Origin: Cristatella mucedo
Lineage: Eukaryota; Bryozoa; Phylactolaemata; Cristatellidae
Direction of reading: 5' to 3'
Length of the DNA stretch: 64,000 nt
Assembly (NCBI GenBank): GCA_009760855.2
Contig: WPIO01000125.1
Location: 60,001-124,000, forward strand
Made by a program: the position numbers and the translations under genes. Shown one piece after another: positions 55,141 through 64,000 of the stretch (within the stretch, counting starts at the first letter, position 1; every line of letters starts with the position of its first letter). Under the pieces are notes generated by a model. That model did no database searches. It worked only from the letters and a program-made list of their open reading frames with translations, and had not been told where the DNA came from.

Positions 55141-56520
55141 AGGGAAGTCTTAGCAGTACGATCAAAGGCCGTCTGCTGTTAAACTAAAATCAGGAGATCT
55201 TTTCGTTGAGCGGGAAGCGATCTGGCAAGCGCTCCGATTTGTCTTCGCTCTTTTTCTATTTCCTTGCTCTACCAACTAAGCTATAGAGTTTCGTCGTCCT
55301 GCTCTAAAAACGGAGCTCGAAGCCCTGGCTTTAGGTGACCCGATTTGCGTTCCTAAGCCAAATCGTTGAGTTCCGTCTGAGGGCATGCGTATAGTTTTGT
55401 TATCAACTGGCTTTTGAGTTGCATTCATCCCGTTTGTTGTGGCCGCCAACCGTACGGGCTGCTTGACTTACCTTAGTGCAGTTAGGTGTAGTTACTTGCA
55501 AAATGGGTGTCTCAATAATGAATTGTTGGTCACAGAAGTTGAACAAAAGCTCTCAGCGCCGAAGCGAGCCTCAAAGCGACTTCTTAATCTCAGAGAACCG
55601 TGCACTGCTCACCGTCTCGAGTGCGGCGGTGGTCTATCCAATATTTCCCAAAAACAGAATATAAATAAACCTACAGCCTTTAGCCACAGAGTTTGATCGT
55701 ATTACATACTGGTAACATCACAAGAGGGTATTCACTCCAGAGCACGTTTTGCCACGAATCTGCCAGTGATGCTTTAACAAGATGCTCGCCATAGATTGTG
55801 ACCAATTCAGCTGTAAATCATTCTAATTTAAGAAGCGTCAGTCAACTCTCGAGACAGCAATAATCTAAGCCAATAAGCAGCGAGTAGGATTTCCCTACAG
55901 ACGAGTTGAGTTCGTAATCGTCAGGTCTATAAGCGTCATGCGACGCAAGTTGTATAGCTACACAAAGTCAGATAAAACGGGTTGCCTACCGTAGCATAGT
56001 GGGGGCGGCTTCGTTCAGATACATCAGGTCGTGCCAATGTATGACAACATATAGTGTCACCTTGAGCTTAATAAAAAGTCGTTCATTATATGCATACGTA
56101 TTTGCTTTGTAGATGAAAATATTGGCGTAATTTCTCCTACCTTTTAGCTCTCTCAGAGGGCATCTGTCTTACGAGTTATCCGTCAAATGTAGGGTTATTT
56201 TGAGCTTAATAAGAAGCCATCCCATTTATCAGCCAGGTTTGGGCCTTTTAGAACAGTTGACCTAGGGCTGTCTGGTAGTACTGCTTGTTAATTTAGCGAC
56301 CTGCTGACTCGAATAAAACGTTGGAATGTTAACTCAGGTAGGCTACGAAAGTTGTTGAAAGTATCAATGGTACTTTTTGTGGTAATAATAAGCTGGACAT
56401 ATAATATTTTAAAGCTTAAACTTTTTAATAAGCCATCTGAAGAGATTGTTCATCAATTTTACGTCACGCTAGCTGGTCGACACACGCGGCCCTCTCGAGC
56501 AGTGGCTGCTGGCTGTGAGC
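55141..56520. other. Intergenic, nothing recognised
   Basis: No gene or clear element. Short frames (62-85 codons) show no family features. Confidence 0.4.
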
Positions 56521-56666
56521 CGTTGGCTGTGAGCCTGTAGCGATATAACAGCATGCATTCAAAAGGTCAGCCTGCATTAGTCATTCCAAAATACAGTGCA
56601 ATCGGGGCCATCTGCCGTGCGACCGAGTCAGAAAAATAATTTTGCGAAGAGCAGCCTCTGCTCTAT
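56521..56666. repeat. Dispersed direct repeat, copy 1
   Basis: About 146 bp nearly identical to 59013-59159, starting CGTTGGCTGTGAGCCTGTA and ending GCAGCCTCTGCTCTAT. Only a handful of differences by eye. Confidence 0.93.
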
Positions 56667-56890
56667 ATAATATGCAGCTACATACGCCAACGAGACGGGC
56701 TTGTCATTAAGGTAGGGCATTCTTGATTACTGTTATGCTTTCGTCGCCACATCCTAATACATAGAGGCACCTTCCACGACTCTCTAGCCGTGCTTCGTGG
56801 CGCTAGCTCTACTGGTTTATCACACACATCTGTAAGGACTAGCACCGTTATAAGCGCTGCGGCGTGTTAGTGCGGTGGACTAATGTCCAG

Positions 56891-56964
56891 GAGCCACTAT
56901 GAGCGTTCCTAATAAAGTATTAACTTTTTATCATGTAGCTGTATCAGCACAATGGATCCTACGT
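56891..56964. repeat. Repeat unit R, partial copy
   Basis: GAGCCACTATGAGCGTTCCT through ACAATGGATCCTACG matches 57627-57700 with several substitutions. A family 2 LINE lies between the two. Confidence 0.8.
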
Positions 56965-56997
56965 AATTAACACACAGTCATTATGCTAGCACAATTA

Positions 56998-57515
56998 TAA
57001 TGTAATGCAATGTATCTCCGTCTGTAACTCCACAAAGTCATAAAGACCATGTGGATGTTACGCAGGAGAGTTTTGTATAGCGCACTCACAGCCTAAGCAG
57101 CTTTCGGTACGCATTCGACAGCCAACAGACTTCGTCTCACGCAACAAAGAGAAAGTGGGAAGCATAGCAGAGTCAGGACAGCAGTTGATGTAGTGAGTAG
57201 CATAGAAGTTGCAGTTCAGGACCGCTGAAAAAGATGTGCCATAGTCGGCAGCAGAAGAGTAGTTGTCGTTGCTCAAGAATTGTGGAAGCGAGTTTCACAG
57301 TCTAGGACCTGCAGAGCCACAGCTTCTGTCGCCAACGGTCTTTAAGCGGAGGAATGGGACAGCTAATTTATTGTCCACACAGGACCTGAGGGCGCGAACA
57401 GGCTGAAACTGATGCAGCAGTTCAGCTAGGTATGACGGAGCGAAGCCGTAGCGGGCCTTGTGGGTCAGCGTAAGAACTTCGCTCTGTATCCGTTGCTCAA
57501 CCGGCATCCATCCTA
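56998..57515 (-). mobile_element. Family 2 LINE 3' fragment
   Basis: On the minus strand: SYLAELLHQFQPVRALRSCV, VGDRSCGSAGPRL, then the 3' UTR ending in GGAGTTACAGACGGAGATAC and ATTGCATTACATTAT. Inserted between copies of repeat R. Confidence 0.87.
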
Positions 57516-57521
57516 GCTCTA

Positions 57522-57823
57522 GCTGAACTGTCCACGAAACAAGTAAATCTCAACACTGACGCCTCGTGGGGTACCATAGTACATCTTCTGGTGCATCTGC
57601 GTGCTGGTTCGGCGGATCATTGTTCAGAGCCACTATGTGCGTTCCTAATTAAGTATTAATTATTTATCATGTAGCCGTATCACCACAATTGATCCCACGG
57701 AATGAGCCACATTCACGGTGGCCATGGCTGAACTGACTAGGAAACAAGTTAACCTCAACGCTGACACCTCGCATGGTACCATAGTGCATCTTCTGTTGTT
57801 GCAAGACAAAAAGGGTGCTGGCC
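57522..57823. repeat. Repeat unit R, about 205-bp period
   Basis: GCTGAACTG at 57522 and again at 57727, followed by matching AAACAAGT..CTCAAC.CTGAC.CCTCG and GGTACCATAGT.CATCTTCTG blocks. An open frame follows at 57727-58062 without a recognised family. Confidence 0.75.
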
Positions 57824-58816
57824 TGAACAATTCTGGAAAACCCTGGCGATCAAGATGTAACCCCAAATATTTCAACGTTTTATGGAGTGTCGGCCAAATG
57901 AATTCCACTACCACACGGGATTCACATGAGCTAGAACTATTTATCACAAACAATGCTTGCTACCACATCGGTTTGCTTACTAGATGCAAGAACTTGCTAA
58001 ATGACTCCAATTTTGCAGTATCTGGAGTAGAAATTGGTTGCATTTTCGAAGTATATTATTGATTAGCAGCGTATGAACACTGGAGAGTAAACTATATTGG
58101 ATGTTTCAAATAGCCCCTCTCTAAATATGTATCTCAACAACCATTTTGAGCATTTTCTCAGCCATCTTAATGGGTCGGAAGCATGCTATTTTAAGCATCC
58201 ACAACTAAAAGCCTGTTGTGGTTCTAAAACAACGCAATTAATTGACAGCAGATAATAAAAAAGGCCAAACAGCTTTTTTAGATGAAAAATGAACTAGAGA
58301 ACGCTTTCAAACAATTTCTTAGCTATTAACTCTTCGGTTTGCCAACTCTGTGTACTCAATTGAACTACCTTTTCGTAATCTCAGCAGAAACTTTGTACTG
58401 CATGCAGATCACCAGGCCTATTTCCTTTTAGGTATTTTTTTAATAGTTCAGTAGCAGTTTTATTAGGTACCATAATTTATTTTCAGCAGAAAACGTAGTT
58501 CTGTGGTTTCTCGCTTCAACTGTGCTATTGTTTTTTGTAAATTCTCGAACCAGGTCTGGTCTACTTTTCTACGGATGCGAACAACTTGCGATGTCTTAAA
58601 CTCTGACCATTCTTAAATAATTGCCCTGCATAGTTGTCGAGATGCATTTTTTGAGAGGCAGACCTTTGGAAAATCCATAAACTCATATCTCACCGTGTCC
58701 TGATAGTACTCGCATATACCCTTCAAAAATGTACCTTTTTCCTAACCTTGTTAAACCTACGTTAATTGGCTCCAGAGGTCCGATCAAACTAAACCACAAC
58801 TTCTATTCCTCTATTT
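57824..58816. other. Intergenic, nothing recognised
   Basis: AT-rich; includes the rest of an unassigned open frame ending at 58062. Confidence 0.35.
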
Positions 58817-58990
58817 TTGTCATAGATTCTCGAGAAGATGGTCGCTAAGCTGCTTGCAGGACACATTGACAAGAATCATTCGGCAGGAAAATTTCATTCC
58901 GGATTCAAGCTACATCATTTCATTTATCCACTCAACAACCTACACCAGTTATTTACTCAGTTTTGGGAGCTTAATCGGGGTCGACGTGTT
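58817..58990 (+). mobile_element. Non-LTR reverse transcriptase fragment
   Basis: The plus frame ILEKMVAKLLAGHIDKNHSA continues with KFHSGFKLHH. It corresponds to the RT finger region (LSKxLEKxVxxxLxxH...xFQSGFR), of a LINE distinct from the 3' ends seen elsewhere. No flanking UTR recognised. Confidence 0.7.
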
Positions 58991-59012
58991 TGAAACGAGC
59001 TTTTTAATTAGT

Positions 59013-59159
59013 CGTTGGCTGTGAGCCTGTATCAATATAACAGCCTGCATTCAAAAGGTCAGCCTGCATTAGTCATTCCAAAATACAGTGCAATCAGAGG
59101 CCATCTGCCGTGCGACCGAGTCAGAAAAATAATTTTGCGAAGAGCAGCCTCTGCTCTAT
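59013..59159. repeat. Dispersed direct repeat, copy 2
   Basis: Partner of 56521-56666. Immediately followed by a diverged SINE A copy. Confidence 0.93.
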
Positions 59160-59290
59160 TGATTGTGGGAGCTACAACGATTTGCCTTTAAATAACAGGG
59201 TCGTGAGCTTGAGCCCTGTGGCATAAAAACAGCGCCTGGATATAGATTAAGTTTGTCTAAAGTCGATGCATAAATGCATTCAACATTTTT
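59160..59290 (+). mobile_element. SINE A copy, diverged
   Basis: GGGTCGTGAGCTTGAGCCC (B-box), GTGGCATAAAAACAGCGCCTG, ATATAGATTAAGTTTGTCTA, AAATGCATTCAAC. The A-box region is poorly kept. Confidence 0.6.
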
Positions 59291-59499
59291 TACTTTTCAT
59301 TCGACACTCAGCTCAGGGCTCTAAAGCATCGACTTCGAACCTCTACTAACGTGCTCGAGCTGTAACCAAGTGTGCGACGCGAATGAACGCTTATGTATAT
59401 CATTGCCAACTGAGTGCCAAGTGAAACCGCTATGTCTGCCATGGCAGACCGGAGAGCGAATCCGCTGCACGACTAGAGCAGGTCCGGGCAAAAAGAAAT

Positions 59500-59634
59500 A
59501 TATAATTCATTTATATAGCGCCCCAAGAGAACTAAATCTTTATTCAGGCGCTTCACATGTGCCTCGGGGCTCGAGCCCACGACCTCAGTCAGACCTTGGC
59601 CGGGGCGAGCACCTTAACCGCTAGACCAAACCAA
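59500..59634 (-). mobile_element. SINE A copy, well preserved
   Basis: On the minus strand: TTTGGTCTAGCGGTTAAGGT (A-box), GAGGTCGTGGGCTCGAGCCC (B-box), GAGGCACATGTGAAGCGCCT, GAATAAAGATTTAGTTCTCT, TGGGGCGCTATATAAATGAA. Best SINE A exemplar. Confidence 0.88.
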
Positions 59635-59788
59635 CTCGCAAGTAGGGGAAGCCTGCGCGAGAGGGTTCGCCTGGCGTCCTATGCATTTCATGAATGGATT
59701 AGTGTGTATATATGGCCTCTAGTAGCGGATGCACGTAAAGTTGTATTGCCTTATCCATACATTACTTTACTTATGCTAAGCTCGATAG

Positions 59789-60075
59789 TGTTATGTTACC
59801 GAGTCTCCGGCTGCAGCAGCGCTAGTGTAGTCTCACGGGGACGCGAAGACACGATCGGGCGAACGTGAGCGGTGAACGAGACTCTATCTTTATTCCCCCA
59901 GCGGGCACATATACGAGCTAGGGGCTGACTCACCACAGATAAAGGAGTGCATCTGTGGTGAGCCACTGTGCTGGGCCACATGCTTACATCAAAGGCTGCA
60001 CTGAGCCAATTTCTCAACCACCTGCTGCAGGTGGGGCATACATTAGTGCCCGAGAAGTAATAGGCGCACACAACA
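59789..60075 (-). mobile_element. Solo LTR (287 bp) with 4-bp target duplication
   Basis: On the minus strand it begins TGTTGTGTGCGCC and ends GGTAACATAACA, i.e. TG...CA termini with TGTT/AACA ends. ATAG flanks both sides (59785-59788 and 60076-60079). An AATAAA signal on the same strand (about 59890) precedes the U5-like end. The interior has an inverted repeat CACCACAGAT/ATCTGTGGTG. No internal gag-pol sequence remains. Probably Ty3/gypsy-type; that assignment is inference. Confidence 0.75.
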
Positions 60076-60079
60076 ATAG

Positions 60080-60572
60080 CAGTATCACTGTCGTATGTTC
60101 TTTAAATAATTGTGGGGTCTAGTTCCCCTGTTTAAACAGCGAAAGCAAAGTCTTTCCTTTGAATATTCAATAGGCAAGAATTGGAATATTTGCTTATCGT
60201 CCGCGAGAATTAGTAGAACTTGAGCACTTACTGGACCTGTAAATCGCATTCGGAAATTATAAGACGGAAAGGCATCCTCGTAGACATCGCCTACAGTTAC
60301 GAGCAATTTTGGTTGCTTGCCTCTGAGCTTAGTGGACTTTAAGCTAAATACTCACTTAAAGCGTTAATGTCGGGCATTTTGAAAAGCTAAAAATTCAGAG
60401 TGTCACAACAAACTGAGTCATTCTGAGTGCACGCGAGAACGAACTGAAAGTTTTGGCATAGTGCTCGGAGGAGTAGTCTCAATCGCAGGATTTATTTTCA
60501 TCGAAACAAGTTCGGTCCCGTTGACGAAACCTCGGTTGGGGAGCTTACCCAGGCAGAGTGTGGGCCTTTTTT
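60080..60572. other. Intergenic, nothing recognised
   Basis: No gene or element identified. Confidence 0.4.
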
Positions 60573-60690
60573 TAATAATAATAATAATAATAATAATGCA
60601 CTTGATAAAGCGCTCTCAGAGAACTTAATCTCTTTCTAGGCGCTTTACATTTGTTGCAAAGTGAAATGCAATTGAACGGTAAGTAAAATC
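60573..60690 (-). mobile_element. Family 1 LINE 3' terminus with clean hairpin
   Basis: (AAT)n, GCACTTGATAAAGCGCTC, AGAGAACTTAATCTCTTTCT, AGGCGCTTTACATTTGTTGC, GAAATGCAATTGAACGGTAA. Homology ends near 60690. Confidence 0.85.
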
Positions 60691-61913
60691 TTAGACCATG
60701 GATATTTTCCCCCACATAGTGCTGCCTTTGATTAGGGTGGAGAGGTTTAGTTGCATGCGCTCACAAGTAGTCCGAAGGGGGCATCTTTTTCAGATCAGCT
60801 CTTTCTGTTTAAGCAGCCAGTAGAACAATTGTAATTACGATATCAAAAGGAGCAAGCAGAAAAGATTTTCAAGGTTGCCTTTTATTTTCAAAATGGCTCC
60901 GTCTCTCTGCAGCGTTCTGTTCTTTTTATGCTCTCGTCTGTGATCTAGTTTTTAGTACCACACTCTTTGACGGTTTTTTTTTAGGCTAAGCACAATGACT
61001 AATTATATAATTCTCACTTCGTATTCGCGCTACAATTTTTCATCCGGTCTTGCGTCGTGGATGGCGAGTCTCACTTATAGCGTGGCATTTCACTTGACTT
61101 TGAGGCAGTTTATGGAAAGCTCGTAGTCCACATGTCTTTCCTTGAGTTCATGGCCGCCTGTTGACTTCGACAAGCGGAGATTCTCCTGCATAAGCACCCT
61201 GCGCCTACAGAAATTGGGCTCTGGAGTCCTTGGCTAAAGCTTGCGTTCATTTCGGGAAAATATTTAATGTCCTTGTCTTCTGCTTATGCTATATCAGGTT
61301 ATATCAGTCAGAGGGGTGCGCAAGAAGCCGTAGTTTTGGCATTTAATTAGCTCGCTGGCGTTACTGACCAAGCTCCACGTGCCACCATGCCAACGCCACC
61401 ATTAGTGTATACGCTGAGCAATTTCATTACCCTTAATTCTGCCTCTTTTGCATAGAAAGCCAAGCAGTAATATTTTATGCACGGCAGCCCATGTAGCCAT
61501 TATTGCATCCTCCGGCAATACGCATATGAATTACGGCTTACAGCTAGTAATAGTCCGCTCGCTGTGCCCGAGTCGCACCACGTGCCCGGTGCGCTGTAGC
61601 GCACACGTAATGCAATCCTTTCCGCTATTCCGATGTCCACTGCCTGAAGTAAATATCGTACTCTGAACCATGGTTTGACCTGCGTTCTGAGTAGGATAGC
61701 GTTGGTTCAGGACTTACACAACCATTATTGTATGTGACGGTAGTCGACGAGCAATAGCTATAGGAAGATAATGCACGTAACCACCCCAACGCGCTTCCCA
61801 GTAGGAGTCCATTCATCGCTCAAGGGCAACGAGACACTAAACTTGTGAGCTTCAACCTTTCTAAGGCCGGTTTCCCAGAGATAGACAGTCGTGTTCAGAG
61901 GATGTGGTACAGC
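60691..61913. other. Intergenic, nothing recognised
   Basis: No gene or clear element. Confidence 0.4.
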
Positions 61914-62085
61914 GGTGAGCCCTAATGGCTCATCACTAGGTGAGGCGGTTACTTTGTGCGCCCTCGGCCCCGACGTCGTGAGTACGAATTCTGCGGCGGG
62001 CGATCCTTTATCGCCACTGCAAGCGTTGGTGATAGCCGCAAAGGCTCTTCTGTCGCTATTCAAAAAGAAGCTGTTAAATCAGCAG
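61914..62085 (+). mobile_element. SINE B copy, well preserved
   Basis: GGTGAGCCCTAATGGCTCAT, TAGGTGAGGCGGTTACTTTG (A-box), GACGTCGTGAGTACGAATTC (B-box), GGGCGATCCTTTATCGCCAC, GTGATAGCCGCAAAGGCTCT, AAGCTGTTAAATCAGC. Confidence 0.87.
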
Positions 62086-62710
62086 CACACCGACCACCAA
62101 CTGCATCACTCGGCTGCGTCAAATTTGACGGCGTCAGCGAGACTGACAACTAGGGATCACCTATAAGCTAGCATGTCAAAAATTCACTGCGGAAATAAGC
62201 ATCCCGAATTTAAAAACAGAACAAAGTCAATAGCAGGACTACAAGTATCATAGCCAGATTGCAACTGGGCATAGCAAGGACGTTACATTGCCGACAAAAG
62301 CCGGATGCACCTATGGATTATCTATGGCCGTCGTCATGGATGAGCGTCTTTCGGGACTTCCGCTTGCTGTCTAGTGGTCCCGTGGGCTTCGGAGGTCGCT
62401 GAGGCAGTCATCCCCCGGGAGTGTCTGGCTGCTTGTGTAGTACCCCTCATCATACAATATCTTGCAGGATAGCAACCGTCTGGAGGCGTTCTTTAAGAGG
62501 TAGGTTATAGCTACAACGTCGGCGGACTTAAAACGTCCGGGGCACCCGCCATATCTATTTTGCTGTAAATATTTACCTTCTTATTCACACAAACAGACCG
62601 TAATGAAACTGATTGATCATGCATTGATGCGTTTTGCAGCGTAAGCTGACACTCAAGAGTAGACCTCTACGGCGTTCAGCAGACGACGATGGGCAGTTCT
62701 CTTTTTGCAG
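62086..62710. other. Upstream region of the MAK-like gene
   Basis: No repeat or exon recognised. It ends in a strong polypyrimidine tract and acceptor (TTCTCTTTTTGCAG at 62697-62710), implying a 5' UTR exon further upstream that I cannot place. Confidence 0.45.
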
Positions 62711-62803
62711 AATGACGTGAGACTACGTTCAGAGCGTGCTCGCTCTCGTGCTGGAGCCCAGGCTGGCCTGCACGTGCAGTACGATGTCCTCAGTTTTTTA
62801 ATC

Positions 62804-62904
62804 ATGAACCGATATCACGTGTCAAAGCAACTTGGCGATGGTACTTACGGCAGTGTCCTGTTGGCTACGTCTCTCGACACAGGCGAAAAAGTGGCCATCA
62901 AGAA
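62804..62904 (+). CDS. MAK: MAK/CILK1-family protein kinase, first coding exon (3' partial in window)
   Basis: The exon probably starts at 62711 after TTTTTGCAG and carries 5' UTR. ATG at 62804 (context ATCATGAAC) encodes [20 protein letters not shown] and continues [13 protein letters not shown], with donor AA|gtaagt (phase 2). MNRY..[11 protein letters not shown] is the hallmark start of the RCK family (MAK, CILK1/ICK, MOK), Ser/Thr kinases that control cilium length and intraflagellar transport. The Gly-rich loop GDGTYGSV (residues 11-18) and the ATP-anchoring Lys of VAIK (33) are present. The frame is open upstream to 62711, but the family start is MNRY. The remaining exons lie beyond 64000 or in unread intron. 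MAK versus CILK1 cannot be decided from 33 residues. Confidence 0.9.
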
Positions 62905-63663
62905 GTAAGTCATTTTCAGCTCTCTAAACGTTAATGAGTTCTAATGCCGGCCATCGTACGAATTTCCTTATTATGTGTAAGAATTCCAGGATTATAATTA
63001 TCGCTATTACCTACTGATGAAAATGAGAGAATTCCGAGAATGTACTCTTGCTAGCCTTTGCACATGAGCTGGAAAGTCCTCCAGATTATAGTTTTCAAAA
63101 GAAGAAACTATTCATTTCTAGAATCGGCTGGAGATTTTTGCCCAGTGTAGTTACACAATACCCCAGAACCGCATCACTTGGGTCCTGAGATTATGGCAGC
63201 TTCCCGTTTATCAGCAAGCTAAATACTTCCACGGTCTCGCAGTGACATAAAGCACGTGCACGCTGCCATTGCCACCTGCTGTTGAATGCCAGAGGGCCCT
63301 ACAGGGTTTGCCTGTACGGCTCCTGGATGAACATACATTTACCGAGCAGTTTTTACTCGCATTGGCTTAAATATGTTCATCCAAATGTATCTGCCGACTG
63401 TTGGACGTTCAAGTTAACACTGTAGTGTTTGGCATTTCTTAGAAATACGTGCAGAGCAACTTAGCACACTCTGCGTGGATAAGCATGGAGACCCATGATT
63501 GTCGCTTGCTGTGTGCTGCCCACAGTAGGCCTCACAGTGGCTACGATCCGTCCTCAGACTCGTACATTTTTTACTTTTGTTAGTCTTGAACTTACGATGG
63601 TGCACTACAGTTCTGCTAAAACGGCATTGGGCAAATTTAGGAATGTCGATAATATATATGTAT

Positions 63664-63664
<1 letters not shown>
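62905..63664. other. MAK-like intron 1, nothing recognised
   Basis: No second kinase exon (no HRD, DFG or REVK-like frame) was seen before the window ends. Confidence 0.5.

Positions 63665-63760
<96 letters not shown>
63665..63760. repeat. (CA)42 microsatellite followed by (TA)n
   Basis: 84 bp of uninterrupted CA (63665-63748) running into TATATATATATA. Likely polymorphic. Confidence 0.98.
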
Positions 63761-63761
<1 letters not shown>

Positions 63762-64000
63762 GTGTATGTATAATGAGAAGTAACTAGGACTGTGACTATT
63801 TGGTTGCAGCCTAATTATTTGATGACTGCTTCGACAGTTATTTTTGCCTCGTCATGATGCAATGAGCCAAGCACAGTTTAACAGCACAGGGCAATCAATT
63901 TTGGCTAAGAACTTTCGGCTCAGCATTGTGCATTGGGTGGAGGGAGAGGTCCTGCTTGGCTTCAGATACATGCAATAGTTGCTGTAGCCAGAAACGTGCC

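Noticed and set aside
63414-63783. Frames rich in His-Thr or Cys-Val
   Set aside because: Coded by (CA)42.

Overview
This window is nuclear DNA from an animal. It has spliced genes with GT-AG introns, a metazoan gene set and a dense load of non-LTR retrotransposons, tRNA-derived SINEs and microsatellites. The genes do not allow me to name the species. The repeat landscape suggests a non-vertebrate, perhaps marine, metazoan; that is inference.

Four genes are supported. (1) Bases 2-27894, + strand: the C-terminal 789 codons of WASHC2/FAM21, the retromer- and capping-protein-binding tail of the WASH complex, in ten exons whose phases all join; the 5' part lies outside the window. (2) Bases 31123-40382, - strand: a complete eight-exon PCMTD1/2-like gene (741 aa). 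It has a protein-L-isoaspartate methyltransferase fold followed by an elongin-BC box and a Cullin5 box, separated by a long low-complexity insert. Genes 1 and 2 are convergent, with an old LINE between them. (3) Bases 43734-43806, - strand: a tRNA-Arg(UCG). (4) Bases 62711-62904, + strand: the first coding exon of a MAK/CILK1 (RCK family) ciliary kinase that continues past the right edge.

Everything else is introns and intergenic DNA built largely of mobile-element remains. Family 1 is a CR1/L2-like LINE (endonuclease plus reverse transcriptase) with a conserved 3'-terminal hairpin and an (ATT)n tail; about 20 fragments lie on both strands. Family 2 is a related LINE (four copies, all on the - strand) ending in CATTA-like repeats. 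SINE A is tRNA-headed and carries a 3' tail resembling the family 1 hairpin, so it may use the family 1 machinery. SINE B is tRNA-headed with a separate body (eight copies). There is also a decayed hAT transposase (46.2-49.0 kb), a solo LTR with TSD (59.8-60.1 kb) and a 186-bp hAT MITE with an exact 8-bp TSD (45.05-45.23 kb). The MITE closely resembles the SPIN family known for horizontal transfer between distant animals.

The most notable points are the SPIN-like MITE; the PCMTD protein with its split SOCS-type box and doubled length; the FAM21 tail apparently built by duplication of exon pairs with alternating phases; and transposon 3' ends or heads abutting the splice acceptors of two host exons.
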